This document shows positions 21,101 through 33,137 of a DNA stretch of 64,000 nt, one piece after another. The stretch covers positions 20,519,342-20,583,341 of the forward strand of contig OY821745.1 of the NCBI GenBank assembly GCA_963682055.1, written 5' to 3'. The position numbers and the translations under genes are program-made. The notes under the pieces are model-generated. The model had not been told where the DNA came from and made no database searches. It saw nothing but the letters and a program-made list of their open reading frames with translations. This DNA comes from Primula veris (lineage: Eukaryota > Streptophyta > Magnoliopsida > Ericales > Primulaceae). Position 1 is the first letter of the stretch. Every line of letters starts with the position of its first letter.

Positions 21101-22495
21101 TGTTGGAAAAATTGTAGGAAAACATGTTTTTAAACATGGTTGTTTCAAGTGGTCAGGGACCATCTTTGAGTCAATTTTTGATACGACTACTCAATTTTTC
21201 TGAGGCCATACTCAAAGCATTTGAGTAGCTCGTACGACGAGCTTCGCAACGGTATATCGCATGACCTATTCGGATGAAGGGTGTGAATGATAATTGGACT
21301 CGAAGGTTGGTACTCGAAAGAGAAAATAAAGTCAATGCTGCAAAATGAGAAAAGAAATGGGATTAAACCCATAAGGGTTGTCCCACATTGGAAAATCATG
21401 AGTGATTTTTACAATATATATACTAAGGTATCCCATATGGATATTAAGTAGTGTGTCCACATACACATGTGTGTATTGTGTACCACACATACGCTTGCTC
21501 GTCGGGTGGGCTTGCTCGTAGGGTTTTTAGCTCAACGGGAAAAGTGCGCCTGTTCGGGAAAAGCGCGCCTGTTCGGGAAAAGCGCGCCTGTTCGGGAAAA
21601 ACGTGCCTGTTCGGGAAAATCTTCCAGCAAATGTGTAACTGTTGCAATAAATATGAATTCATTGCAAAGTTACTACTGCAGTTTCAAATTTCGAAAACTG
21701 ACAGTAGTAAAGTGACTTTAATGGCTGAGATACTCAGCAAGCCTATAAATAGGAAGACCCCCCACATGTCAAAAACACATAACATTCTGAAATAAAACAC
21801 AGCAGCATATATCATCTCTCAAAAAAAAAAACAGCATTACATTTTAGAACCAGAGAGAACCACCCACCAACAACTCGACCTTGACTCGTCGCCAGTTTCC
21901 GGCAAGTCATCCGAGACGTTGTACCTTGGGATCGAAGTGCCAACACAACCAGAAATATCAAGATGGTTGGGCGAATATTGGTTAAGGGCATACTGTTAAT
22001 AGTAGCCTCGTCTTATTTTAATTTTTCATTTCTGTCCATTTTCAATTCTGTTATTTAATTTCCGCAATTTACTTTTCTGTATTTTTTAATTCAGTATTTT
22101 AATTTTCATTACTTAGCTGTAGCTTTTCTATTCTGTTTGTACCTTTCAGTAATTAGTTTAAAGTTCTGTTTTTGATGTAATTACTATTCTGTAATTTAAT
22201 TCAGTAATTAGAATAGTTTCAATTCAGTCCTGTACTTTCAATTTAAAACAGAACAGTCTGGCTGTTAAGTCTATACTTTCCAGTCTGGCAGTTTTTATTT
22301 ATTGCAATTCAGTACATCAGATTATTAATTGATAATAATCTAATAACGTTTGCTTTAATTACGTTTCAGTACCTACATGTTGTAATCATTAATTTCTGTA
22401 CCAATTCGAAATTAATAAAGATTACACTGGTTTTGTTTATTCTTGTTTAGTCATTTATTTATTATTAATTGTTATTTCGTATACGGAAACCAACA
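21101..22495 (+). mobile_element. 3' LTR of element A, 1,395 bp
   Basis: TGTTGGAAAAATTG...GAAACCAACA. It differs from the 5' LTR by many substitutions and by a short GC-rich tandem array of 'gcgcctgttcgggaaaa' units (about 21537-21620) upstream of the TATA box; the 5' LTR has only one such unit. The self-complementary motif is present but changed by C to T (gaatattggttaagg, near 21973), which a G-U pair would still tolerate. Confidence 0.88.
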
Positions 22496-24354
22496 AAAAG
22501 AAGTGAAGCTATTACAACCCGTAAGTAAAAGACCGGTACAAATTAGCAATTTCACGATGAAATCTAAAAAGACAAACATATCAAAAATGGTAGAAGTTCA
22601 TATTAAGGTGTCAACACACGAATAAACCCAAAAAAATTGTTAAGGTATGAATCACCATGAAAAGACAAACTAGCTCAATCAATCACTTAGAAGGTGGTCC
22701 TCGGAAAAGGCTGTCGTCGGGGTATATTACAAAAAAAAAAGAACACAAGGTATAAAGGGGGTGGGAGAAGATGGTGAAGGTGAGGAAATATGCGTATCGG
22801 ACCGTAGAAACCCAAATCTAGCCGGATGCAACCGAATAGAGGAGAAAAAGAAAGATTAAGAAGAGACGGAGATGAGGGAACAAAGAGGATATTAGGGAGT
22901 AGAGAGAGAAGAGAGAGGAAAGGGGAGTGAAAGAGAAGGGGGTGAGAAACGATAGTGAAGGAGCGGTGGCGTGAGAGGCGGGGAAAGAAGGGGGATTCAT
23001 ATGAAGGGGATCGAGGATGAAAGAATATCGCCTGGGGGCGGAGCGGAGTCAAAACCTCCTCCTCTGCCCTAGGCAGGCGGCGATGGTTGTGTGGTTTTTA
23101 AGGTTGGGGGCGGCAGGGAGTGTGACTTTTAAATAACATTTGTAATTATTAATACTTCGAAATTTACAATTTTTCTCATAAGTTCTATTAAGTTGCTATT
23201 ATGATGATCTTGTAATGTTACTACTAGTTATGCAGAAACTAATTTCAGATATTTAAATGAACACATGATATATACGGTTCGACGTCTTAACACTTCACAG
23301 TTGAGTCATACTTCACACAAAGATATAAATACATTTACTATAGGGAAAAGAATTTTAAAGGTGTTGCAATATTTAGAAAAATTTACTAAATAACCCACTG
23401 TCTCACTATTATTTTTGTCTTTATTTTTTATTTTATGTGTTTCGGTGCAACTACTAAAAGAGAAGCCATGCTGTAACAACATTATCCAAACACTTTGTAA
23501 GTTAATAGGGTCATCCCCTAGAGTGTAGAATTTATAGCACTCCCCCTTGATTGTCACATTATAAGTCTTTCTCTAATCTATAACATAATAATTTATTGTC
23601 ATGAATTGTCTTTTAAGGATCGCATTACAATGTTATGTACCAAGTTATTAAGAATTGTTGTTGGAAGAGATTTCGTAAACAGATTGTCAAATTGTTAGGT
23701 GAATGGATTTGCCAACATCTATCACTAGTCTCTCAGAGTTCATGTGTATAACAGAACATTGTTGATATATGCTTATTCTATCTCTTTACCCAAAGATTTT
23801 GTAAGTTAATGGGGCCATCACTTATGGTGTAGCATTTATATCACTCCCTTCTAATGGCCACATTTTAAAACTTTCCCAGAATCTGTAACATAATCATTTC
23901 TTGTTATGAATTGTCCTTTAAGGATCACATTCCAATGATATGTATCAACTTCTTAAGTATTGTTGTTGGAAGAGATGCGGGTTGTGTGATACACTAAACG
24001 TATATTTTTCCTATTATTTTGTAAGATTTATAAAGTAATAAAGTATTATCCCTATATTTCACTTAAACACATATCTTTAAAAATAGAAAAATTTATATGA
24101 GTTTTGTTAGACTTGTTTAACAAAATACAACTTTGTAATATTATTTTAATTAGTGGTGATATGAGCAGATACTATTTGATATATACTTTTGCATATACTA
24201 GCTTATATCATGATTTTAAAGATACGACGCTTTGAAATTATTCAAGTGAATAAATAAAACTCTACCAATTTTAATTGGAAGTTCAAGATTGCGAATTTAG
24301 AATCCATAATGGTCTTAAGTTATCGCAATTGTTACATAAATTTTTTACTTAATA
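22496..24354. other. non-coding interval with a diverged duplication
   Basis: No gene recognised. A purine-rich stretch (22740-23110) has an open frame of low complexity on the minus strand that I do not believe. Two diverged copies of about 180 bp lie at about 23490-23672 and 23795-23978, sharing 'tttgtaagttaatgggg', 'cactccc' and 'gaattgtcctttaaggatc'. They may be remnants of an LTR retrotransposon, but no domain supports this. Confidence 0.5.
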
Positions 24355-24363
24355 ATAAAATTT

Positions 24364-26005
24364 AAGGAAATGTCAAATAACTCCTATTTTTCAAACCTTA
24401 TTCCAAAAAAATCCACCTCCAAACTTTTCATTTCATTTAGTTCCTAATTTCTCTCTCCTCAACTCTTTTTCTCCTCATCTAAAATCATCACACTACACTC
24501 CAACTCTTTCTCTACTCAACTAGAATTTGAACATATACTCCGACTCACCACTTGTCTATGGGTTGGTGGCGACGGTGGAGATACATCGATGACGGCAGGT
24601 CGTCGGAGCCCCGGCGGCCTGCCGTCACCGCCACCGACCCCTGCCCAATTTCAAATTAAAACCATTCAAAAAAATATATGCAAAAAAATTCCAAAAAAAT
24701 CAAAAAACAATTTGAAAAATATTTTTTCTAAAAAAATTTAAAAACTCAAACTATAAAAGTGTATACACAATCGAGAAAAGTTTATACACAATCCCGAAAA
24801 GTGCATACACAATCACAAAAATTACATACACAATCAAACACAATTCATAAAAGTGTATACACAATACAGAAAAATATACACACAATCGAGAAAAGTGCAT
24901 AAACAGTCCAAATAAGTGCATACACAATCCAAATATTTGCATACACAATCGAAAAAAGAGTATGCACAATATAGAAAATTGCATGCATAATCCTCAAAAA
25001 TTGCATACACATAAATAGTGCATACAGAATGAAAAAATTAATAGATTAAAAAATAGAAAAACTTCTAAACTTCTAAAAAACAATTAAAAATTTATTATGT
25101 ATGCACTTTTCTCGGTTGTGTATGCAATTTTTGATTGTTTATGCACTTTTCTCGACTGTGTATGCACTTTTTTGGATTGTGTATACACTTTTTTGGATTG
25201 TGTATTCACTTTTCTCAATTGTTTATGCACTTTTATTGATTGTCTATTCACTTTTATTGATTGTGTATGCACTTTTCTAGATTATTTATGCAATTTTCTC
25301 GATTTGTATGCATTTTTTTAGAGTTGTATGCACTTTTTTTAGCATTGGGTAATTTTTTCTAGATTGTGTATGCAATTTCTCGATTGTGTATATATGCATT
25401 TTTCTGGATTATATATGCAATTTTCTCGACGCGTTTACACTTTTTTCTAGATGTGTATGCATTTTTTTGTGTATTGTGTAAATTTTTCTATATTGTGTAT
25501 ACAGTTTTTCGATTGTGTATGCACTTTTTTGGATTGTTTATCCTCTTTCCGAATGTGTATCCACTTTACTCGATTGTGTATGCACTTTTCTCGATTGAGT
25601 TTTTTTTTTTTTTTTTCTTTAAAAAAAAAAATTGAATTGTCTTACGAATTTTTGGAAAAATTTATCTTCTTTGTAATTTTTTTTTGCATTTTTATATTTT
25701 TTTCAATTTTTTTGGATTGTTTTAAGTTTAGATTGGGTGGGGGTTGGCGACGGTTGTGACTCCTTGCCGAAACTCCAACGGACCACCGCCATCGCAGCCA
25801 AACTATGAAAAAGTGGTGGATAGGAGTATAAGTACAAAATCTAGTTGAGGTAAGAGAGAGTTAGAGTGAAGCGTGTTGGTTTTTATATGAGATGAGAGAG
25901 AGTTGAGGAGAGAGAAAATACGATATAAATGGAAGAAAATGTTTGGAGTAGTACTTTTTTGAAATATTTGACCTTTTGAGATTTGAGATTTTTTGACATT
26001 GGCCC
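24364..26005. mobile_element. Mutator-like foldback element, non-autonomous
   Basis: A 1,642-bp element flanked by a perfect 9-bp target duplication ATAAAATTT (24355-24363 and 26006-26014), the length typical of Mutator-like elements. The ends are imperfect inverted repeats (AAGGAAATGTCAAAT on the left, GGGCCAATGTCAAAA as reverse complement on the right). Similarity continues inward for several hundred bases, including ctctctcctcaactct, ctcaactaga and a GC-rich block (24560-24640 against 25735-25800). The interior holds two opposed arrays of a short repeat. No transposase. The whole element should fold into a long hairpin. Confidence 0.78.
24750..25600. repeat. opposed arrays of a 21-bp-like repeat inside the foldback element
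   Basis: Left arm (about 24757-25030) is built from units like 'gtgcatacacaatcgagaaaa'. Right arm (about 25095-25600) is built from the reverse complement 'ttttctcgattgtgtatgca'. The units are degenerate, about 12 on the left and about 20 on the right. Open frames rich in CTF/LDC through the right arm are a by-product of the repeat and not genes. Confidence 0.8.
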
Positions 26006-26014
26006 ATAAAATTT

Positions 26015-26530
26015 TCATTTATATAAGTTAGGTTAAAATACCCATTAACTTTATTAAAAATGTTATTAAATTTAACAAAGTTTTAATAGATGACGTGACA
26101 AAATTAATTAACCTACTACTTAGGTCCATAACTACGTACCGTCATTCCCTAATATCATTAATTGTTTTGTCCTTTGTACCATATTTATATCGGCATCTTA
26201 CAATCTTATCCATAAATCATTAATAATTATCAAATTTAATGACAATGGACGATTAAAAAATAGCAGTGGACTACTAATTATTTTTATTTTTTATTAACAA
26301 TAGATAAATTTGTTAAAATAACAAATTAATATAAGAATTAAATTAACATATACATGCGTCATTTAACATACAATTATATCATGATATGGGAATATTTAAT
26401 GTGCAAAAATTAACAAAACTATTATGTATACTCTAACCAGAAATTTATTCTTAAGGAATTTGTTCCTTTTCATTCGGGATACATATTAGCAAGAAACAAG
26501 CCACGCGTGGAGGAAAATTATGGTTTTTAT
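26015..26530. other. AT-rich interval, nothing recognised
   Basis: AT-rich sequence between the foldback element and element C. No coding sequence, RNA gene or repeat structure that I can support. Confidence 0.5.
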
Positions 26531-27972
26531 TGTTGGTTTCCGTGTACGAAATAACAATTAACAACAATTAAAGGACTAAACAATAATTAATCAAAATCAG
26601 TGTAATCTTTATTAATTTTCAAAAGGAATACAATAAAGTGATTACAACATGTATGTACTGAAAAGTAATTAAAAGAAACTGCCAGACTGGAAAGTATTAA
26701 CTTAACAGCCGGACTGTTCTGTTTTAAATTTAAAATACAGGACTGAATTGAAACTAATCTAATTAAAGAATTAAATTACAGAATTGAAATTACAGAACAG
26801 AAACAGAACTTTAAAATAATTACAGAATAGTACAAACAGAAAAGAAAAGCTACAGCTAAGGACAGAATATTAAAAAACTGAAATTAAAATACTGAATTGA
26901 AAGGACAGAATGTAAAACTGAATTTAAATGCGGAAAAAATAAAACGGACAGAATGTAAAATTAAACGGACGAGGCTACTATTAACAGTATGCCCTTAACC
27001 GATATTCGCCCAACCACCTTAAGGTTTCTGGTTGCGTTGGCGCTTCGATCCCAAGGTACAACGTCTCTCGGAAGACTCGCCGGAAACTGGCGACGAGTCT
27101 AAGTCGAGCTGTTGGTGGGTGGTTCTCTCTGGTTCTAAATGCTATGAATAAAAATTATATGCAGCTTTTTAGTTAGAGAGAAGATACTGATTTGAATGTA
27201 TGAAATGTGAAGGGATAGCTGCCTCTTTATAGAGAATTCTGAAATCGCAGAATTGAATGTGGTCATTTAATTCTGGGAGTTACATCCCCAGAATCTGCCT
27301 CCATTACTGCTGGAGTTTCAACCTTTCTGGAACTCTAGGGACTGCTCTTGCAAATATGCAAAAGTCTCTTTTCAGATTTAGTACAAGACCCAAGACCCAA
27401 GACCCAAGACCCAAGACCCAAGACCCGAGACCCGAGACCCGAGATCCAAGACCCGAGACCCAAGACCCGAGACCCGAGACATTCCCCAAATCCCAAATCC
27501 CAAATCCCAAATCCCAAATCCCGCGGCCCGCGGCCCGAGGCCCGAGTCCCGAGTCCCGAGACCCGAGCGAGCGCGCGCGTGTGTGGTACACACTAACCCA
27601 CTCATGGGTATACGGACTTTATTAGTTTACCAACTACATGGGATGGGTTTGTATATATAGAGTGAAAATCAACCTTGATTTTCCAATGTGGGATAACCCT
27701 CATGGTTTATTCCCACTCTCTACTCCATTTTCCAGATTTCGGTTTTTCCCTCTTTCGAGTACCAACATTCGAGTCCAATTATCATTCACACCATTCCTCC
27801 GAATTGGGCATGCGATATACCGTTGCGAATCTCGTCGCACGAGCTACTCAAACGCATAGAGTATGGCCTCAGAAAAACTGAGGAGTCGCATTAAAAATTG
27901 ACTCAAAAGTGGACCCTGACCACTTTGGAAAAACATGTTTAAACTACACGTTTTTTTCCTATTTTTCCAACA
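26531..27972 (-). mobile_element. 3' LTR of element C, 1,442 bp
   Basis: In element orientation it runs from 27972 (TGTTGGAAAAATAGG) to 26531 (CCAACA). It is 177 bp longer than the 5' LTR because of an expanded array at about 27386-27572 and about 46 bp near 27262-27308 that the 5' LTR lacks. The TATA-like box is near 27226-27232 (reverse strand). The polypurine tract (reverse complement of 27973-27984) adjoins it. Confidence 0.92.
27386..27572. repeat. 7-bp minisatellite in U3 of one LTR
   Basis: Tandem units of 'gacccaa', 'gacccga', 'atcccaa' and 'gcccgcg' type, more than 20 in a row, located upstream of the TATA box in the 3' LTR. The 5' LTR of the same element has only about six such units at about 33959-34000. 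All frames through it are open because a 7-bp unit without stops repeats; these frames are not genes. Confidence 0.9.
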
Positions 27973-28529
27973 ATCCCCCACATGAATGCAATTGGCTCGA
28001 AAGCCCATCTCCTAAATGCAAATCAAGAGAACGACAAAAGTTCACTTCCTAAGGTCAGGTAGCGCGCGCCTTGAACCTGCCGTAGCGGAGTACTACCCAG
28101 AATACTGCTATTAGGTAGCGGTAAAGCTTTGAACCATCAAGCTTTGTGTATCCCAGAATGGCACCCGCACAGTGCCCTCTCTACCCACGTACTAGGCCCT
28201 TTAGTTGTTGTCCATATTTGGCCTGGACTGCCTTGGCAACTTCAACTCAGTGCTCTAGTGAATTAGCCCAAGCTCATCACATGGTACCGGCCTTACACAC
28301 TAGTTATAGGTGTTCCAAGTCGAAAGTGTCCTGACTCACTTTACTCGACCGTCGAGTTACTTGGATCATTAAGAGCCTCAAGCTCACCCTTACAATGGTA
28401 CAGGTCTATCACTCTGTCATCGCGGAGATGGGCTGGGAACTCCAGGTTCCCGAGTGCTTTGTTCGGTTGCCCCCACAGTTCAGTTTCCCTTTGAACCTAT
28501 CAGGAAAGATTCCGTTTAGGTTGGGTTGC

Positions 28530-31500
28530 CTATGGGGGGGCCACCAATTTAATGGGCTTTAATCCCATTCCGTTCGATGACGTCTCGACTCCCACTTGAG
28601 TCAAGCCCTTAGTTAATGGATCCGCTATGTTTTCCTTTGATCTTACAAAATGTAAGGATACCACACCATTGGATAACAATTCTCTTACGGATTTATGTCT
28701 CCGACGTATATGTCGAGACTTTCCATTATACATATGATCCTGAGCCCGCGCAATAGCTGATTGACTATCACAATGCACGCTTATTGCGGGAACAGGTTTC
28801 GGCCACATTGGAATTCCTTCCAATAGACTTCTCAGCCAGTCTGCCTCTTCGGTTGCTAAGTCTAACGCTATGAATTCTGATTCCATTGTTGACCTTGTAA
28901 TACATGTCTGTTTGGAGGATCTCCAAGACACAGCAGCTCCTCCCATTATAAACACATATCCACTCGTGGATCTTGTGCTATTGGAGTCTGATATCCAGTT
29001 GGCATCTGAATACCCTTCCAGTACCGCTAGATATCTTGTATAGTGCAGCCCGTAATCGGCTGAAAACCTCATATACCTGAGAAGTTTCATTATGGCCTTC
29101 CAGTGTTCCTCATTTGGATTACTGGTGTACCTGCTCAGTCTACTCACTGAGTTTGCTATGTCTGGTCTAGTGCAATTCATTATATACATGAGACTGCCTA
29201 TGACTCGAGAGAACTCCAATTGATTCACACTTTTACCGAAATTCTTTTTCAGGTTACAGTTGAACTCAATTGGGGTTCTTGACATAGCTTTACTGTCCTT
29301 GTCAAACTTGTCTAAAACTTGTTTAACATAGTGACTTTGGGACAAGGCATACCCTTCTGATGTTTTGGTAATCTTCATACCAAGTATTACATCAGCTATA
29401 CCCAGGTCCTTCATATCGAAGTGTTGTGATAACATTTTCTTTGTGGAGCTGATTCTATCATTACTCCCAATTATGATCATGTCATCCACATAGAGACAGA
29501 CTACAACACAGTCTCTTCCACTTCCTTTAGAGTAGACACATTTATCACGCTCATTAATGTGAAAACCGTTTGATAGCATAATTCTATCAAACTTCTCGTG
29601 CCATTGCTTTGGCGCTTGTTTGAGTCCATATAGAGACTTTACAAGTTTGCACACTTGGTGCTCTTTACCAGGAACTACAAACCCTTCCGGTTGTTCCATG
29701 TAAATCTCTTCTTCCAGTTCTCCATTCAGAAATGCCGTCTTTACATTCATTTGATGTATTTCCATATCAAACAAAGCTGCGAGAGCAATGACGATTCGGA
29801 TAGATGTTTTCCTGGAGACTGGGGCATACGTGTCAAAATAATCGACACCTTCCGTTTGCCTGAATCCTTTTACTACAAGTCTCGCCTTGTATTTCTCAAT
29901 CGTGCCGTCAACCTTTAACTTCCTCTTGAAGATCCACTTGTGACCTAGGGGCTTGCATCCTTTCGGAAGATCCACTAGTTCCTAAGTGTGGTTTTGCATG
30001 ATTGATTCAATTTCATTTTGAATGGCTTCTTCCCAATATTGGGAATCCGGTGTTGACATAGCTTGTTTATATGTCGCCGGTTCGCCTTCAACCATGAAGG
30101 TTAGGAAATCAGGTCCAAAGGAAGTTTCCTTCCTTGCCCTTTTGCTGCGCCGAGGCTCTTCCTCTTCCTCTTCCTCTGTCGGTTCACTTGCCCCCACATT
30201 TCCTTCACTGTTCAACTCTTCAGTTGGTACAGATGTAGGTAATTTTCGGGGAAAGATATCTTCAAAGAAAGAGGCCTCTCGGCTTTCCATATACGTATCT
30301 ACATGCACATCGGGATTGTCCGACTTGTGCACGAGAAACCGATATGCACTACTATTCTGTGCATATCCGATGAACACACAGTCCACCGTCTTAGGACCAA
30401 TTCTCATCCTCTTAGGAGTGGGAACTAGGACCTTTGCGAGACAACTCCAAACCCGCAGGTTCTTATAACTGGGTTGATGACCTTTCCATAATTCATATGG
30501 AGTCTTTTCTCGCTTCTTATGTGGTAACTTGTTTAAAACATAGTTAGCGGAAAGTACAGCTTCCCCCCACATGTTCTGGGGTAACCCAGAACTGATTAGC
30601 ATAGCATTCATCATTTCCTTTAGCGTTCTATTTTTACGCTCAGCAACCCCATTTTGCTCGGGAGTGTATGGGGCTGTGGTTTGATGTATAATGCCGCTTT
30701 CAGCGCATATCTGTTCAAACGGTGATTCATATTCACCGCCTCTATCACTTCTCAATGTTTTAATTTTCTTATTGAGTTGATTTTCAACTTCGGTCTTATA
30801 AAGAGCGAATTTCTCAACTGCTTCGTCTTTACTTCTCATTAAGTAAACGTAACAGTATCTAGTACAATCATCTATAAAGGTGATAAAGTACTTTTTCCCT
30901 CCTCGCGTTTGTATAAACTTTAAGTCGCATACATCCGTGTGTATTAGACCGAGAGGTTCACTTTCTCGTTCAACATGTTGAAACGATGATTTCGTTAATT
31001 TTGCTTCTACACAAATCTCACATTTGTGTTGCTTATCAAAAACGAAATTTGGTATTAGTTTTAGTGAAATTAATTTCTTCAAAGAATTATAATTCACGTG
31101 ACATAATCTACCATGCCACAAATGAAATGACTCAAATAAATAATTAAACTCGGAATTTTTATTGGCCTCTTGGGCAACAGTCATTACATTACTTGTGCTA
31201 GCCTCAGCTTTAGCACCTTTATTGGGAGCAGATGTCCCTACGTTTAACTTAAACATGCCGTTGGTCATATAGCCACGGCCTACATAGACACCATTTTTGG
31301 TGATTACAATTTTATCGGATTCTAAAACTAGTTTAAACCCGTTCTTCACCATCACCGATCCTGATACCAGATTCTTGCGGATATCTGGAACATAAAGCAC
31401 ATTTGTCAACCTCAGCTCTTTTCCCGAGGTCATCTTCATCATGACCATTCCTTTTCCTTCCACCTTGGAAGTAGCAGAATTTCCCATGAAGCAGCTTTCT

Positions 31501-32783
31501 CCCTCTACCGCTTCGTAGGTCTTAAACATCCACCTAGTTGAGCAGATGTGGCTTGTGGCGCCAGTATCCAGCCACCACTCTTTGGGGTTGCTCCCCACGA
31601 GATTGACCTCAGAGACCACAGCAGTAAAGTGGTCGTCATCTCGTCCTCCCTCAGCCAGATGAGCCTGAGCTGGAGCTTTCCTCTTCCCTTTGCCCTTAAA
31701 GTTCCTCGGGGGGGGCTTAGGCTTAGCAGCGCCTTTATTGTCATAACAGTCCGCGGCATGATGGCCGGTCCTGTTACACACAAAGCATGTTCCCGCAAAT
31801 TTATTTGCGACAACAGCACTGCCTCCGGTGTCAAAACGTTTCCGTTTGACGTTGGAGCTTTCGACCACATTGGCCTTTGCCATCGGGATGACAGCACCAC
31901 CGACTCTCCTCACGGAGCGACGTTTGCTCACCTCGATATTGAGCTTCTCAATGAGCCCCTCCAACCTCATTTCCTTCCGCTTGTGCTTCAGGTAGTTTTG
32001 AAAGTCTTTCCAAGACGGCGGCAATTTCTCAATCATGAGTGCCACCTGGAAAGGCTCATTAATAACTAGCCCCTCAGCCTCAAGGCGGTGATAAATCAGT
32101 TGGAGCTCCTCAACTTGCTCCATGACACCCCTGCTGTCAGTCATACGGTACTCGTGAAAGTCCGTGACAACAAATCTCTTTGTGCCAGCGTTATTCACCT
32201 TGTACTTATTTTCGAGAGTCTCCCACAGCTCCTTTGCAGTAGCTTTGGGCTCGAAAATACTAAACAGCGTGTCATCTAGAGCACACAGGATATAGTTCTT
32301 GCATAGGTAGTCGGCATGTCTCCATGCCTCAACCGCAGAGAACGACTGCTCATCCAGATCGTCCTCGCTTAGGACGGGAGCAGTCTCCTTAAGAAACCTG
32401 GTCAAATTCAGAGTGGTGAGATAAAACAGCATCTTTTGCTGCCAACGTTTGAAGTTGTCACCCCTGAATTTTTCTGGTTTCTCCAGATGAGAAGTCGGCA
32501 AAGTAGGCACTGCCGAATACATCGGTGCCTTGCCCTTGGCCGCAGCCTTGGCTCTTGCCGCAGCCTTAGCTGCAGCCTTGGCCGTGGCCGCTGCTTCGGC
32601 CGCAGCCTCAGCTTTGGCCGTAGCATCGGCCATAGCCGCAGCCGCGGCGGCCTCAGCCGCTGCAACTGCGTCATCGGCGTTAGCCCCCACAATCGCATCG
32701 CCCCCAGTGTTATGGACATCTCCACCAACCACTGGGTCATGCTCACTTCCGATAGGCAACTGAATAGGTGACGTGTTTGTCAT
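28530..32783 (-). pseudogene. element C gag-pol polyprotein (one nonsense codon)
   Basis: Starts MTNTSPIQLPIG at 32783; an earlier in-frame ATG at 32822 lies in the leader and is not shared by element A. In order: Ala-rich tract (residues 30-85), gag domain, zinc knuckle CFVCNRTGHHAADC near 330, protease DTGATSHIC near 404, GAG-pre-integrase LWHGRLCHVN near 560, integrase with TPEQNGVAERKNRT, RT with YVDDM near 1096, RNase H with [18 protein letters not shown] near 1260, stop at 28530. One in-frame TAG at 29984-29982 (about residue 934, between integrase and RT) replaces the Trp codon seen in element A. All catalytic motifs are otherwise present. It is the best template for reading element A. 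Confidence 0.93.
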
Positions 32784-33120
32784 CTGAAACGACAACACAA
32801 AACGTATGAGATACGTGTACAAACAATTCTATAAACAAACACCAAAACTGAAATTTGGGTTTGTAAAAGAATTACCAAACAAAATTAAAATAAACTCTTA
32901 TCCCTTTAAATATCAATACGGTTGATATTAAAAGGATTGAAACGATTCTTATTGAATACCAAAACGGTTGGTATCAACAAGAAAATAAAATAAAAATTAA
33001 AACTGTTTGAAATTTATTCTTTGTAATTCAATTTCTAATATAATTTAGAATTGAAAACAAGAAAGCATTATTCCTTATAAAAATAAATAATTGTATTAAT
33101 CAATACACGAAAGAAACAAC

Positions 33121-33137
33121 AGAGTATCGGTTAAGAT
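33121..33137 (-). promoter_or_regulatory. primer-binding position of element C
   Basis: On the element strand it reads ATCTTAACCGATACTCT directly after the 5' LTR. CTTAACCGATA (33135-33125) is the exact complement of TATCGGTTAAG in the LTR (33611-33601 on the same strand), 11 nt. Allowing one mismatch, pairing extends to 14 nt. Confidence 0.6.

Larger units (their letters stand above)
4920..22495 (+). mobile_element. Ty1/copia element A (host of nested element B)
   Basis: Full-length copia element with LTRs at 4920-6273 and 21101-22495, a primer-binding position at 6275, gag-pol from 6630, and a polypurine tract at about 21092-21100. Its pol is split at 10198 by element B, so element A is about 7.9 kb without B. 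It belongs to the same family as element C. The 5-bp flanks differ (CAAAT at 4915-4919, AAAAG at 22496-22500), and gypsy sequence abuts only the left side. A clean single insertion is therefore not supported: the element may be recombinant, or one flank may have been lost. Confidence 0.9.

Noticed and set aside
22687..23052. 121-codon minus-strand frame rich in Ser, Pro and Phe
   Set aside because: Low-complexity purine-rich strand; no domain or neighbouring exons.
24757..25600. CRISPR-like repeat array
   Set aside because: The repeats are contiguous, degenerate, in opposed orientation within a transposon and in a plant genome; there are no unique spacers.
25084..25759. Open frames rich in CTFLDC / YAFF in the right arm
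   Set aside because: By-product of the degenerate 21-bp-like repeat of the foldback element; no recognisable protein.
27304..27625. Several overlapping open frames on both strands (DPRPKTQDPRP-like and GLGSWVLGLGS-like)
   Set aside because: They only reflect the 7-bp repeat in the LTR; all frames stay open because the unit contains no stop.
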